DNA of 64,000 nt from Gossypium raimondii (taxonomy: Eukaryota; Streptophyta; Magnoliopsida; Malvales; Malvaceae): assembly GCF_025698545.1 (NCBI RefSeq), contig NC_068569.1:17484001-17548000 (forward strand), written 5' to 3'. The stretch's first letter is position 1; each line of letters begins with the position of its first letter. The notes beneath the pieces were generated by a model, which was not told the origin of the DNA, made no database searches, and saw only the letters and a program-made list of their open reading frames with translations. Below are positions 50,145 to 62,700 of this stretch, in pieces. Position numbers and translations under genes: made by a program.

Positions 50145-52197
50145 GAAAGGTTGTGAAATGGAGTTGAGTGTGGAAAGGTTCCATTTGGCATGAAAGAAAA
50201 AGAGAGAGGAGAAACATCTAGAGTTGAATTAGTTATTAAAGAATGTTGAAGCTGAGTCAGGAACGAAGCAATGAGTTATGGAAGATAAAGTTTAATAAAC
50301 ATTGGTGGAGTTTTTAAAATCAAAGAAAGAAATGATCCAAAACATGAAGTTGAATGGCAAAGCATTTGATTTCAGCTTTACAACTCTGTTTCCACTGTTA
50401 CAAGAGCGCGCAGCTCGTAGTGACCGGCAAGTGACGACTTGTCGTTTTCCTTGGCCGTTAGGAAAGGGAATATAAGCCAATAAGGCCTATCCATCAATTG
50501 ATGAGCCCATAAGGCTTTGCAATTACAATGGATCGATGAATTTAATATTTATAATTTGAATTTGGATTAATCCCATCAAACGTCCCCAAACTATTACATA
50601 AATTTTAAATAGATCCCAAACTTCAAAACATTGTAATGAAGTCCTTAGAGTATCAATTAATTCCTTTTGTAAGTCTACCTGTCAATGTAGGCAGGAATGT
50701 AATTCGGATTTGACACTGAGCATATTTAAAATGTATGTATACCTATCACATAAATATGTTAAATTTAACGTGTTAAAAAATATAATGTCAATAAAATTAA
50801 CTGTTTTTTCTTCAGAATTTTCTATCTAAGTTATCCATGCAGTAGATAAATATATATTTGCAAATTGATTCACATATATTTAAATACATCTGCATTACAT
50901 TTGAGCTAACACTTAACGAGTAAGTTAAAATACATGATTAATATGTCACTAAATTTTAGATACATAATTTTGAAGTTTAGAAATAATTTAAAATATGAGT
51001 AATAGCTATAATATATATAGGAATGATTTTGGGAAAAAACTTTTAAACTAACCAAATTAATTTTTATTATTTACCATATTACTAAATTGTTTTAAATAAA
51101 ATCATAATAATTATTTTTTATTTTATCATAAAATTAAACAAAATAGCAATAATTTTTGAAATAAAATCAGGGATTTTATATTAAAACGAACCCTGACCAG
51201 TTCGTTTGTACAAAAGATAATTAATACTATTTAATTAATCCAAATATTACAGTTCTTAAAGGACTCTTTTTCACATTTAATTAATAATATTTAATTAGTA
51301 AATTGAGTTTTATTAGTGATAAATTATGTATGTATTATTTTAAATCAATTACAATTATATATATGGAATAAAGCTGAATTTAGCACAGACCATCCCCATC
51401 CTAACACTTACCGATAGTACCAAAAATATCAGGGAAAATAGTAAGAGTATTTCAAAAGTACCTAAAAGAATAGGGAAAAAGCGAAGTATTATTGTTAATA
51501 TTAATAAGTTAGAAGCAAAATATTGAGTTATAATCAAATGAAATTTTAGAGTGAAAATATTGAGTCATAATCAAATGAAGATGAAAAATCTATTTAAACG
51601 ACAATGAAGTAAATTTATAATATTCATATTTTTAAATTAAACTGTACTTAATTTTTTAATATTTTAATCTTTATGCTATAAAAAATTCAAGATCTTAAAT
51701 AAATTGACGAATAAGAAATTACATTAATCGAAGATGTGGATAAAGATGACAATAAGAGAAAAATGGAGATAAAAATGATGATAAAGAGAATAGGTTGATA
51801 ATATTTACACGTTAGGGAATTGAATTGTATAAACAACTAGATGGAACAGAATAGTATAAAGTCGAGAAGGAAAAGAAAAACAGGAAGAAAGAATCTCATA
51901 TTTTGGTAATTCTTTGAAGAGTCGCTAAGCCATGTCATTGATGATGATGTCTTGGAATTTGGAATTAGAAATTACAAGGCATGGAATTGACCCAAACAAA
52001 CTTCACATGTTAGGTAAAACATTAATCCATCTACTCTTACTTAATCATTTCTATAATATATAGCTTTTTCCAATTTTTTTTCTGAGAAATTAGTTCTTTT
52101 TCCAATTAGTACAGCTACCGACCTTTTTACATGGTTTGAGAAAAGAAAAAAAAAGAAGGGGTATGATAAAGTCCCGTAAACAAAACAAAACAAAGCA
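50145..52197. other. Upstream region of xylanase copy B and AT-rich DNA
   Basis: 50145-50500 is the likely promoter and leader of copy B, including the GC-richer patch GCGCGCAGCTCGTAG near 50405. The rest is AT-rich with no recognisable gene. Confidence 0.4.
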
Positions 52198-52205
52198 CCT
52201 CATAT

Positions 52206-52704
52206 TAGAGGTGCTCATGGGTCAGGCCGGGCCGGGCCCATAAAAAAATTTCGGCCTGGGTTCTAGGCCCGGCTCGGCCCGATATATGGGCCTAATATTT
52301 TGCCCAGGCCTGGCCCGGGAAAAAATCATAAGCTCGGGCCCGGCCTGACCCGGCCCGACCCATTTTTATTTTAAAAATTTTAAAAAATTAAAAAAAGTAT
52401 TTTAAAAATATTTTAAAATTAAAAATTAAAAAAGTATTTTAAAATATTTTAAAATTAAAAAATTTAAAAAAGTATTTTAAAATTTTAAAAATTAAAAAGT
52501 ATGTAAAAATATTTTAAAATTAAAAAATAAATATATTTATTATATCGGGCGGGCCAGGCAGAAAAGTGGTGCCGAGGCCTGCCCGCTTTCTAAACGGGCC
52601 TCGTTTTTTGCCCAAGCCCATATTTCGAGCCTATATTTTACCCAAACCCTCCCATATTTCGGGCGGGCATGGTGGGCAGGGCCGCCCACCCATGAGCACC
52701 TCTA
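52206..52704. mobile_element. hAT-type MITE with perfect 8-bp target duplication
   Basis: The termini TAGAGGTGCTCATGGGT (52206) and ACCCATGAGCACCTCTA (52704) are perfect inverted repeats of about 17 bp, followed by GGCCGGGCC/GGGCCGCCC-rich subterminal DNA and an AT-rich core. The 8-bp CCTCATAT occurs at 52198-52205 and 52705-52712. An 8-bp duplication with short TIRs is diagnostic of hAT elements. At 499 bp with no transposase it is non-autonomous. Confidence 0.92.
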
Positions 52705-53313
52705 CCTCATATTCGTATATGTATATTTTATGCCATTGAGAAAGACATTTAATTATTATTCTTATATATATACATGAAAAACTAAAACCTGCAATTTAAT
52801 TTTTTTAAGTGTTATTCGGATATTTGATATTTTAAGATCCGTTTGTTTATATGTAAAAATTTTACAGAAAATATTTCTCTTTCTAATTTTTTGTTTGTTT
52901 CACAAAAAATAACTTACTAAACGAAAAATAAGTCATTTTTTATGTAAAATGAGTCATTTTCTGAAAAAATAACTCTTCTATGGGTAATTTTAATTTTATA
53001 TAAAAATTAACATAAATCAAGCTTAATGTTAATATATTAATAATAAATATTGTTAGGAATCGACCCGATTAAGCAACGAACAAGTACAAATAGCAGAAGA
53101 AATTGAGAAATTGAACACACAAATTTAACGTGAAAAAACTCCTCCAAAGAGGATAAAAAACCACGAGCAAAGATAATTTTACTATAATGGCAAAAGAATG
53201 AAGAGTACAAAAGATGGAGATAAAAATTAAACCCCGAAAACAGAACCCTCAAAACGTAAAAACAAAATTTTCTAAATGTGTTATGAGTTCTAATCTAATG
53301 GGTGTATATTTCT

Positions 53314-54267
53314 CGTGTGGTCGGTCGTGTAGCTCACACGGCCAGGAAACACGCTCGTGTCTTAGGCCGTGTGGGCATTTGATATGAGGCACACGGTCGT
53401 GTCACAACCCGTGTCTTTACCTATGTAACTCTCTGACTTGGGTCACACGGCCAACCACACGCCCGTATGCTAGGCCGTGTGTAAAAACCTGAGTATTTTG
53501 TTTTGAAATTCAAGGTGCAGAGGACACACGGCCAGACTACACGCCCATGTGTTAGGCCGTGTGTCGCACATGTGCCAGGTCGTGTTTCACACACGGCTAA
53601 GACACATGCCCGTGTCTCTGCCCGTGTGGACAAAAATAGGCCACTTTTCTCACCCATTTTGACATTAACCTGCACTCAACATTTACATACACCAATATAT
53701 CCCAACCAAGCAATCAATACAAGCTAAAAAATGTTCTCAACATGACATAACATCACAAATATTTCATTTACTTAGACCTACCTATTTAACTCATTTCATT
53801 GATTTATCAAATTCTACTACTAATTATATATATACAAACATTTAATATTCACAACCATAATTCAAACTATTTCATCGCCAAACCAACCCTATACATGCCA
53901 TATAAACCAAAATTTATGTTGCAAAAACTACCGAAATAAACTAGGTATGTGTTGATCCGATCTTCCGACTACACGTTAATCTGGGTTGGATTGTAAAATT
54001 GGTAGTAGTTCAGAGACTACTCGTCTAATTTCCCTTTTTCTCGTTGATTTACGAGCTCTTGATATGATGCAAAAATATGAAAAACCAGCTTAGAGGACCT
54101 TCAATGGCGTTTTTGGACTGAAAATTAGAAGAAGAATAGCCTAGAAAAGTTTAGAATTCAATTTATTTAAGTTAATTTCATAAAATTTACAATTTTGCCC
54201 TTTAATCGCATGATTTTTGTTTTCTTTTCTGCTTATATCGCATCATGCCTTTATTTTAGGCATAATT
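53314..54267. repeat. Gypsy LTR fragment with CACACGGCC/GGCCGTGTG minisatellite
   Basis: From the point where the left Copia LTR breaks off to about 53635, the words CACACGGCC, GGCCGTGTG, ACACGCCCGTGT and variants recur about every 20-40 bp in both orientations. This is a hallmark of cotton Gypsy LTRs. 53640-54267 is less repetitive LTR-like DNA (GTGTTGATCCGATCTTCCGAC). No intact terminus was found. Confidence 0.6.
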
Positions 54268-56812
54268 TGTAACACCCCTAACCCACATCCGCCGTCGAAA
54301 TAGGATTTCAGAGCATTACCGAAGCTTATCGATCAAACAGACATAAATTTAAATATTGATATCATATAATATTCAGATCAAAAACTAATTAAATTCGTAC
54401 ATAATGTCCCTTATTTGAGCCATCGAGGCCCAAAATACTTGTTAGAAACAAATCGGGACTAATTCGGAGACTCAAAGGATTTTTCGTAAAATATTAAAAT
54501 TTTTCAAAGCTGCAGGGTTCACACGCCCGTGTGGTCAGGCCATGTGTCTCACACAGTCCAGTCACACGCCCATGTGTTTGGCCGTGTGGACTCAAAATGT
54601 ACCTTTAACAACAAGTTTATCATTCCCTGCAAGCTTGAACAATAAGCAACTCAAAAATCATTCGTTTAACCAATTCAAAACACAATCAAACACATCCGAA
54701 ATATGTCAAAACAATCATCTTAGGTGCCTAACCAATGTATCCTCATAGGTACCAAAATTATATCATCAAAATATACCAATAAAACATTATTCAAATCCAA
54801 TTTGTAAACATGCCAATTTCAATTTATTTTACTTATTTCATGTTCATTTAAACATTAACTTAAATTTGCCATAATATGACCTTAAACATAAACACATATT
54901 TATATGAATATAACCATCCAATATTAACTTATAATATTATTTACAATCAATCCGCAAAATGATTAATATTTAGACACCTTAGGTACATGCCGACACAAAA
55001 GAAAAAATATCACCACGTTTGAGTTCGGGATCGTTGTTGGTGTTGAATCGGTGATCAAAATTAAGTATCTAACATGCGCACGGGAAACAAATCCGTATGC
55101 TAAGTAAAAACTCAATGGTATTTCTATAATCCGAATATTTAAAAATAATATAATATAATATGCAATAATAAAATATTAAGCACAATTGAACATTTAAAAC
55201 CATACAATACTAAATTTTCTATCACTTGCTATAGAAATAGTTTTTCACAATTTTAATCACATTTCATTTATGCAATTGCTTTATCCATACAATATTCAAT
55301 TCACTATTTCACTTCGTTTCTCATATCATTCCATTTCATTATCAATTATAAGACTTTATTATTCATTTACCCCTATAAACATGACTCGGACTCGGACTGA
55401 TACACGGGTCCAACCAAAACACACCAGTTTGGCACCTAGTGCCTCATCGGATAATTCGAAATAATAAATCGACACCTAGTGTCTCATCGGTTAAACCGAA
55501 GTAAATTGGTACTCAGTGCCTCATTGAATTAATCTGAAGTAATAAATACACACCCAGTGTCTCATCGACTCGAAGTCGAAGAAATCCCTAAACTTTTCCA
55601 ATCCTATGGCATGCCATCTATATCCGACTCAGCCCAATACAGTTAATAGGGTTTCAAATCACTTTTCAAATACAACCAATATTCATTTCAATTCAAATAA
55701 TTAATATATTCAATATATAAACCAATTCAATCAATATATATTCAATAAATTCATCACATACTAAATCAATCCATTTCAATTGTAAAACACAATAATTCTC
55801 ACATTAATCACTTACCTTAGCATTTAATCAAAATATAACAATTAATAATTAGATTCAGATTATAGAAATACAAACTAGAATTTTCGAGCTATTCCTCGTC
55901 GACTTTATCTTTTCCCTTTTTAGTCGAAGATTCCGATATGACGTTAGCAATTGAGCTTTGAACCCTTGAAACCTTAATTTTTCTCATTCTTTCTTTCTTT
56001 TTCTCTTTTCTTTCTTTCATTCTTTGTTTTGTTTCTTTCTCTCATTCTTTTTCTATTTCTTTTTCTTTTTCTTTATCATCATAATATAATAATATATATA
56101 CTTAACTTTTAAATATTATAATATATATTTTAACTTTAAATATTTATAATATATATACACTTATGCACCTCAATCATGACCATTAGCATAATTGCTCCTT
56201 TAGCCTCTTTAATTTTTCTTTAATCTATAATTCAACTTTCACCCTTTATACAAATTTTTCCTTTTACCTAATTACTATTAATTCATGCTATTTTACCTAA
56301 CCAAAACCTAATTAACTATACAACTAACTTTGAAAATATTTACGAGTTCGATTTACGGTAACGGAGTATCAGAAATACACTTTTCGACACCCGTGACTAT
56401 CGAGTCGTTATATAATTGCTCATTAAACCCTCATTTGTTCATTAATTAAGCCATTTAATCACTATTTCTTTAATTAGCCAGTTTAGCACCTTTTTCAATT
56501 TAGTCTTTTTTAGTTAATTAACTATCGAAACGTTAAAATTTTCTAACGAAACTTTAATACTACTTTAATGACACTCCGTAAATATTTATAAAAATATTTA
56601 CAGCTCGGTTTATAAAATTGAAGTCTTGATACCTCGTTTTCAAAACCAATTAATCTAACAAATATTTCTAAAGCATAATTCACTAATTCATAAGCCTTCC
56701 TAAATTCACAATCGACTCATAAACACTATATAATAAATTTTACGAGCTCACTTGTCATATTTAGTGGTCTCGCACCACTGTTTCTGACATCACTGAAAAT
56801 TAGGATGTTACA
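54268..56812 (-). mobile_element. Gypsy LTR inserted in the Copia element, minus orientation
   Basis: It starts TGTAACACCCCTAACCC at 54268 and ends TTAGGATGTTACA at 56812 (2545 bp), with TG...CA termini and the same end wording as the solo LTR at 34288. No matching 5-bp duplication was found (TAATT on the left, TGGAA on the right), so it is probably one end of a larger insertion-deletion rather than a clean solo LTR. It carries an internal 40-bp tandem repeat at 55431-55582. Confidence 0.7.
55431..55582. repeat. Four-unit, about 40-bp tandem repeat in the LTR
   Basis: Units begin near 55431, 55471, 55508 and 55549. Each reads approximately (GG/GA)(C/T)AC(C/T)(C/T)AGTG(C/T)CTCAT followed by CGG or TGA and a variable AT-rich spacer. 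The units are diverged and the structure is a minisatellite, not a CRISPR array. Confidence 0.8.
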
Positions 56813-56815
56813 TGG

Positions 56816-58014
56816 AAAACTTCTAGCCTTCGACTTGTGCACTGCTAAATCAAAACTAACCTGGGTCTGATTTTCACGAACACAGTACCCTAACTTTTCA
56901 AAACCTGCATTCTTCAATGAAACAGTCATACTTTTTTCCCTTCTATGACCAAGTTGCCTCCGCTCCAAACGAGTAGGCTTTGACTCTGTAACGAACGAGG
57001 GACATCCGATTTCACCGGTCACTGTAGAACCTTCTAGAATATAAAGACTGTCGGTTCTTTTACCTTTTAACAAAATGAGAGCTCCACGTGATACTTTAAT
57101 GTCACTCGACTCGATGTTGATTCTACATCCTTTCAAGTTTAAAATACTCAAGGAGATGAGATTCTTTCGTAAATCAAGTACATACCTGACATTTGAGAGT
57201 ATCCTAATCGTCCTATCGTGTATCCTAATTTTAACAGTACCAATATCAATTACCTTACTAGATAAATCGTTTCCCATGCGCACAACTCCACTTTCAACCG
57301 AACTATATGTGGAGAACCATTCTCTATTGGGACACATGTGGAAAGAACATCCCAAATCTAGGATCCACTCAGATGTAAGCTTAGAGTTATTGCTCATTGA
57401 CACTAACAAGAAATCATCATTGCCTTCATCGACCAAATTAGCACCAACTACATCTTCCTCGTCACTCTCAGCAGCTCTTTTATTTCGCAGTTTATAACAA
57501 TATGTTTTGACGTGACCTAACTTTTTACAATAGCGGCACATTTTGTCTCGTTTCTTTGATACTACCAAAACGGAAAAATGCCTACCTGCCTTGCTATCCA
57601 AACCAAACTCATTATCAAGTTTGTCTCTACTCAACAAATGATCCTTTCACATTTTCAAACGAGAGTTTGTCTCTGCCATAAACCAGGGTCTCCCTGAAAG
57701 AGACATTGTTTCAACACTAAACGGTTAGCCAGAGACTTAGTCGCATAAAGAGTTTCTAACCTTTTCCACAAGGCAGATGAGGTCTTTTCCATCAATACCT
57801 CATGCAATACCGTATTCGTGAGGCACAATTGGATTACAGACAAGGCCTTTTCATCAAGCTCTTCACATTCTGTTTAATTTAGATTCTCAGGCTTTTTTCC
57901 GGTAACAACCTTTTTCAAGCCGGTTTGAACTAAAATTGTCATCATCCGAACTTGCTTCAGATTGAAATTTGTCTCACCATCGAACTTTTCAATTTCAAAC
58001 ACTGTTGTTGTCAT
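56816..58014 (-). pseudogene. Copia gag-protease remnant
   Basis: The region opens at ATG 58014 (MTTTVFEIEKFDGETNF), the usual Copia gag start. It has a stop soon after and a frame break around 57650-57700. A UBN2/gag segment lies at 57655-57843 (ALWKRLETLYATKSLANRL). The CCHC knuckle CRYCKKLGHVKTYC follows, then the protease segment SEWILDLGCSFHMCPNREWF. The catalytic triplet reads DLG where Copia proteases have DSG, so the protease would be dead. A degraded GAG-pre-integrase region (RRQLGHRREKSM) precedes the point where LTR DNA cuts in. Non-functional. Confidence 0.85.
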
Positions 58015-59274
58015 CTCTGAACGAGCTGATCTTTAAAAATTAAACTAGCTCTGATACCACTTGTTAGGAATCGACCCGATTAAGCAACGAACAAGTAAAA
58101 ATAGCAGAAGAAATCGAGAAATTGAACACACAAATTTAACGTGAAAAAACCCCTCCAAAGAGGATAAAAAATCACGGGCAAATATAATTTTACTATAATA
58201 GCAAAAGAACGAAGAGTACAAAAGATGGAGATAAAAACTGAATCCCGAAAACTCGAAAATAAAGAACCCTCAAAATGTAAACAAAAAATTCTCTAAATGT
58301 GTTATGAGTTCTAATCTAATGGGTGTATATTTCTAAGGTTGTAAAAGAGCCTATTTATAGGCTAAATTAGTAAGTCAAATAAACTATCCTAATAAATGCT
58401 AAATATATTATACTAATAAATACTAAATCTTCTAGAAAGAAAAATATTTTTGTTTAACTTAACTTGCAAGCAATCTCTTAGAATTTGGGTCACAAAACTC
58501 TAACAAATATTATTATTATTTTTAAAAATATTTGAAATATTAATATAAAATATTATATTTTTCAATATTATTAAACATACATGTTTAATTATTTATATTT
58601 AGTCATATAACAAATTATTAATATAATTAATATAATTTATTATTTTAATAAATTATTTAATATTTCAATTTTATTTTAATAATAAATTTTAAGAATAATA
58701 ATTTTAAATAATATTCAACATTAATATTTTAATAATAAATATCTATTACAATTATAAATATATTCATAATAAATGTTTTATAGTATAAAGATAAAATATG
58801 TTATAAGTCTACGTACTCTTCACAAATTTGTAATTTAGTCTCTATACTTTTATTTTCAAGAATTTAGTCCTACTTTCTAGATTTGAAAATCAAATCCAAT
58901 TGTTGACATTGTTAAATTTTTTGTCAATTTTGTTGATGTCACATTTTAAAAATAAAAATATTCACTTGGTAGTCATGTAACTAAAAATGACATTATAATG
59001 AACTGAATTTAACAAAATATTTTTAATATATGCAAAAACAATGTAAAATATAAAATTTTAAATATAAAATAAACTCAATTAAACAATGAAAAGATAAAAA
59101 AATCTAATGTATGTATGTTTGTTTCATTGAAAATAGTTTTTATGAAATATTTTTAAAAATTTGTCAAACAACAAATAATATTTTACAGATTTATCCAAAT
59201 ACAAGAAAATATTAACTTTTTCATATAAATAAGTTATTTTTCAGAAACTATTTTCAGTTAAAAAAACAAACTCT

Positions 59275-59722
59275 TATTATAAATTTATTTTCATTTAAAT
59301 GTATATATTTTAACTAATATTCTCATCAAGTATTGTTAAAATTTTATTTATGAATAATTAATGTAAGATTGGAAAGTCAGCTATCGTTAGGTTCCGAAGG
59401 TTGAGAATTTAGAAGATCGAGAACATGAGAATTAAATTGAGGACTGCACTTGTTGCACGAGTTCTCCAATGTTTGAACAAGTCTGCTATGAAAATAACAG
59501 AAAGAAAAAAAAAAAAAAAGATAACAGTCAATTAAAAAAAAAAAAAGACAGTCCGTAACGACTAAAACCGCTCTCATCTCCGTTTGGGCTGGCAGAGTAA
59601 TCTGATTCCCTCCTTTTCTTTCGCACCAACAAAATCTAACACAATCTCTGGATTCTCGACTAAAATTATTTTGTTTATTCTGTTTTCTGTTTTTCGCTGC
59701 TACCTTTTTATTTTTTGCTTCA
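59275..59722. promoter_or_regulatory. Presumed promoter and 5' leader of the lipase gene
   Basis: The interval of about 450 bp lies between the MITE end and the lipase ATG. It contains poly-A/T tracts and a pyrimidine-rich leader (59590-59715). No canonical element is certain. Confidence 0.35.
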
Positions 59723-62700
59723 ATGGCGGAAATTGAGGGAAATTCTAAAGAAGTGGGAGAGAAGGAAGTTGATGCTAAAGAGGTCAACCATGAAAACGAG
59801 AACAATAATAATAATACTATGGGGATTAAGAAGCTGCGTCATAAGAGCACGAAGAAGGAGAGAAGATCATTGAGTTTTGCGAGATTTGGATGCTTGAGAG
59901 TAGAATCCGATGAGACTGGAGGCGTTGATATGGAAGTCCGGTTCCCGGAGAAGCTCAATCATCCTTCTCATCTCGTCATCATGGTTAATGGCCTCATTGG
60001 CAGGTTAAATCAGTTCCCGGTTAATTTTGTTTTTATCTTTTTATTGTTATTTGTTTGAAGCTGCTTGATTGATTTTTGGATTGATATCTGTGCAGTGCAC
60101 AAGATTGGAAATTTGCAGCAAAGCACTTTTTGAAGAAGTATCCGGAAGATGTTATTGTTCATTGTAAGTTATCTGATACTTTACTTTTTGTTTCTTTATT
60201 TTAATCTCTGGTTACACTGAGCAGTGATTAACATCGACTTAACTTTTTTGGTTATCATTTTACTCTTTTTTTTTTTTTAATTCTGCTCTATTATATGATT
60301 ATTCTTTTTTTTTTTGGTGAATAAAAACACCCCTTTTCTTATCTGCTTCAATAAACTCTAAGGCTTCTCTAGGAGGGGATTATATGATTATTCTTTAATA
60401 AGTCTTTGTGGTACAAAGTAATTTATTATTAATTAGCAACTTATTCACGAATTTTATTGTTATAATTATTCAAATTGTTGGTTGATTAAATTATGTTATT
60501 TCCATATTTAAGATTTTGCCGGATGATAGATACCTATCCTAATTAGGGGCCATCTCTATAAAATCATTCACTGGGTGAATGCATGTGAATTGTAATAATT
60601 GATTATTTGGGTTATGAAATGATTACGGATGGTTACTGACTTCATGCGCGTTGCAGGCAGTAAGCGCAATTCTTCAATATTTACCTTTGATGGTGTGGAT
60701 GTAATGGGTGACAGATTAGCAGAGGAGGTATGATATGAAACTTTTATTTATTTTTCTGAGTATCATGAAACTTTTATGTTAGAAAACTTCGAGTGTTTTA
60801 TCCATAATTGCAACTGGCATTATTTTTCACATGTTGCAAGACTCTTGCCTACAGCTAAGAAATTGGTGTTAATTCTTTGGTGTAATATTGTCCGTTATTT
60901 TTTCTTCTAATCATTATTATGAAATCAGATTTGAGGTTGCCATTGTCAATAGGAGAATGCTGTTGTGTCTTTCAGGTTAAATATGTCATAAGCCGTCACC
61001 CAAGTGTTCAGAAGATTTCTTTTGTTGGTCATTCATTGGGTGGCCTTATAGCAAGATATGCCATTGCACGACTTTTTGAACAAGATCTTACTCAAGAAAA
61101 TTCTCAAACAAACGGAGATAGTAGAGCTGATCAATTGGAAGATTCATGGCTTGAAGGGAACGTCAAATGTAAAATGGCTGGACTAGAGCCCGTGAATTTC
61201 ATAACACTTGCAAGTCCACACCTTGGTTCTCGGTGGCATAAGCAGGTAGTTCATTCACCAGCTTCTTTTGCATGATATTTGCTGATGACATTCATATTTA
61301 TCAATTTTATTGCTAAAACATTCATATTTGTTTGTTTGCGTGTGCTTTTTACCTTAAGAGGTCGGTAATATTCTCTTTGGTGGTTCTTCATTATCAAGGT
61401 TCCACTGTTTCGTGGCTCCCATGTGCTGGAAAAAGCTGCTACTCGCACATCATGGTTTCTTGGTAGGACTGGAAAACATTTGTTTTTGACAGATGGAAAA
61501 GACGGAAAACCTCCTCTTCTTCTACAGATGGCCAGTGATTGTGAAGATCTTAAATTTATGTGAGTTTTCATAAGCTTCCTATATTTAGTTTACAGTGTGT
61601 GACTGGGAGCTGAAGCTGAATTACAGACTTATAGCTGTATATTATCTTTAAAATGCAGATCCGCTTTGCTGTCCTTCAAGCGTCGTGTTGTCTATGCAAA
61701 TGCAAGTTTTGATCGTATCCTTTTATTCTGCGTACACACACACACACACATATATCAGTTGATATTGTGGTTATGCTCTATCTGTTAATTAATTCTTAAA
61801 GGAAGATTTAAATAGTGGAGCTAAATGTTTTTGGCGTTAGGAAAGGACTTAATCCTTATCCCCACTATTCTGACTGTTTAAGAACTTAACACTTTCCTTA
61901 GATATTGTTGGGTGGAGTACCTCTTCCTTAAGGCGTCGAGATGAGCTTCCAAAGGTAACCATGAAGCAGTTTTTCTTTCTTGGAATTATCACTTGTCATA
62001 ACTCATAGTGTTAATGTGAATTTCTTTCCATCCTCAGTACCAGATTAAACATCTTCCAAGAGGTGACAAATACCCACACGTTGTAAATGTGGAGACAGGA
62101 AAGACTCCTACTCTTGATGTAGTCCCTTATGAAGCCCAGATCAAAGGAACTGAGAAGATAGACATGGAAGGTTTGCTTCTTAATTTTTATTTTTCAAATT
62201 ACTAATCTAATAACATTCTATTAAAATCTTTTAGATATCTTCTTAATCCTCCTTTACTGAGCTATTTTGGGATGTTGGCATCATTTTTCTTCACTGGAAC
62301 AGATTTGTAATATATTTATATATATTTTCTAATTATTAAGACTTGAGAGTTAAAGTAGATGGGAAGAGATTGAAAGATAGCATAAAGAAACAGCATCCCC
62401 TTCCACTAAGCAATGTATATGGAATGGAGAAATAATTAATGTGGTAGGATGGCATTTACTTTTTCAGTCACTGAACAATTGGATTTGAAAATTTTTTCTT
62501 GCAATAGTATTTCTTTTTCCCTTTGATATGTCAGCCTGTTTACTTGTTCGGGATTTGGATTGGAAAACAAGATGACGATATCGTCATAGAATATTCAATA
62601 GTTTATTGTCTCTAGAATAAAACAGCCCGAAGGCTTCTTTCTTATGGTCTAATGTTTGAGTACGTTCTAGTAGCGTAGATTAAGATGATTAAATGGTGAA

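Larger units (their letters stand above)
53051..58505 (-). mobile_element. Minus-strand Ty1/Copia retrotransposon, gutted by later insertions
   Basis: The intact 5' LTR is at 58062-58505 (444 bp, TGTTAGG...CTAACA on the plus strand). The partial 3' LTR runs 53051-53313 and then breaks off. AATAT duplications flank the whole at 53046-53050 and 58506-58510. The primer-binding site, on the minus strand TGGTATCAGAGC (58048-58059), matches initiator tRNA-Met. Only gag and the start of pol survive, to about 56815. Integrase, reverse transcriptase and RNase H are missing, replaced by Gypsy LTR sequence. The two LTRs differ at roughly a dozen sites plus indels over about 260 bp by eye, so the insertion is not very recent. 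Confidence 0.85.
52839..59274. mobile_element. Non-autonomous TIR element, copy split by a Copia insertion
   Basis: The left piece 52839-53050 starts CCGTTTGTTTATATG, and the right piece 58506-59274 ends AAAAAACAAACTC. Joined, they are collinear with the uninterrupted copy at 13661-14692 (same AAATCAAGCTTAAT, TTTTTCAATATTATTAAACATACAT and TTTTATGAAATATTTTTAA order). The break coincides exactly with the Copia ends and its AATAT duplication. Confidence 0.75.

Noticed and set aside
53421..53727. Open frames on both strands rich in Thr/Arg/Cys in the minisatellite
   Set aside because: They are translations of the CACACGG/CCGTGTG LTR repeat, not protein-coding genes.
55431..55582. Regularly spaced repeats resembling a CRISPR array
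   Set aside because: Units are diverged, spacers are not unique-length, the context is a plant LTR retrotransposon and no cas genes are expected.
59377..59805. 142-codon minus-strand frame across the lipase start
   Set aside because: It is antisense to the well-supported first lipase exon, low in complexity (poly-Phe from T-rich leader) and has no domain.
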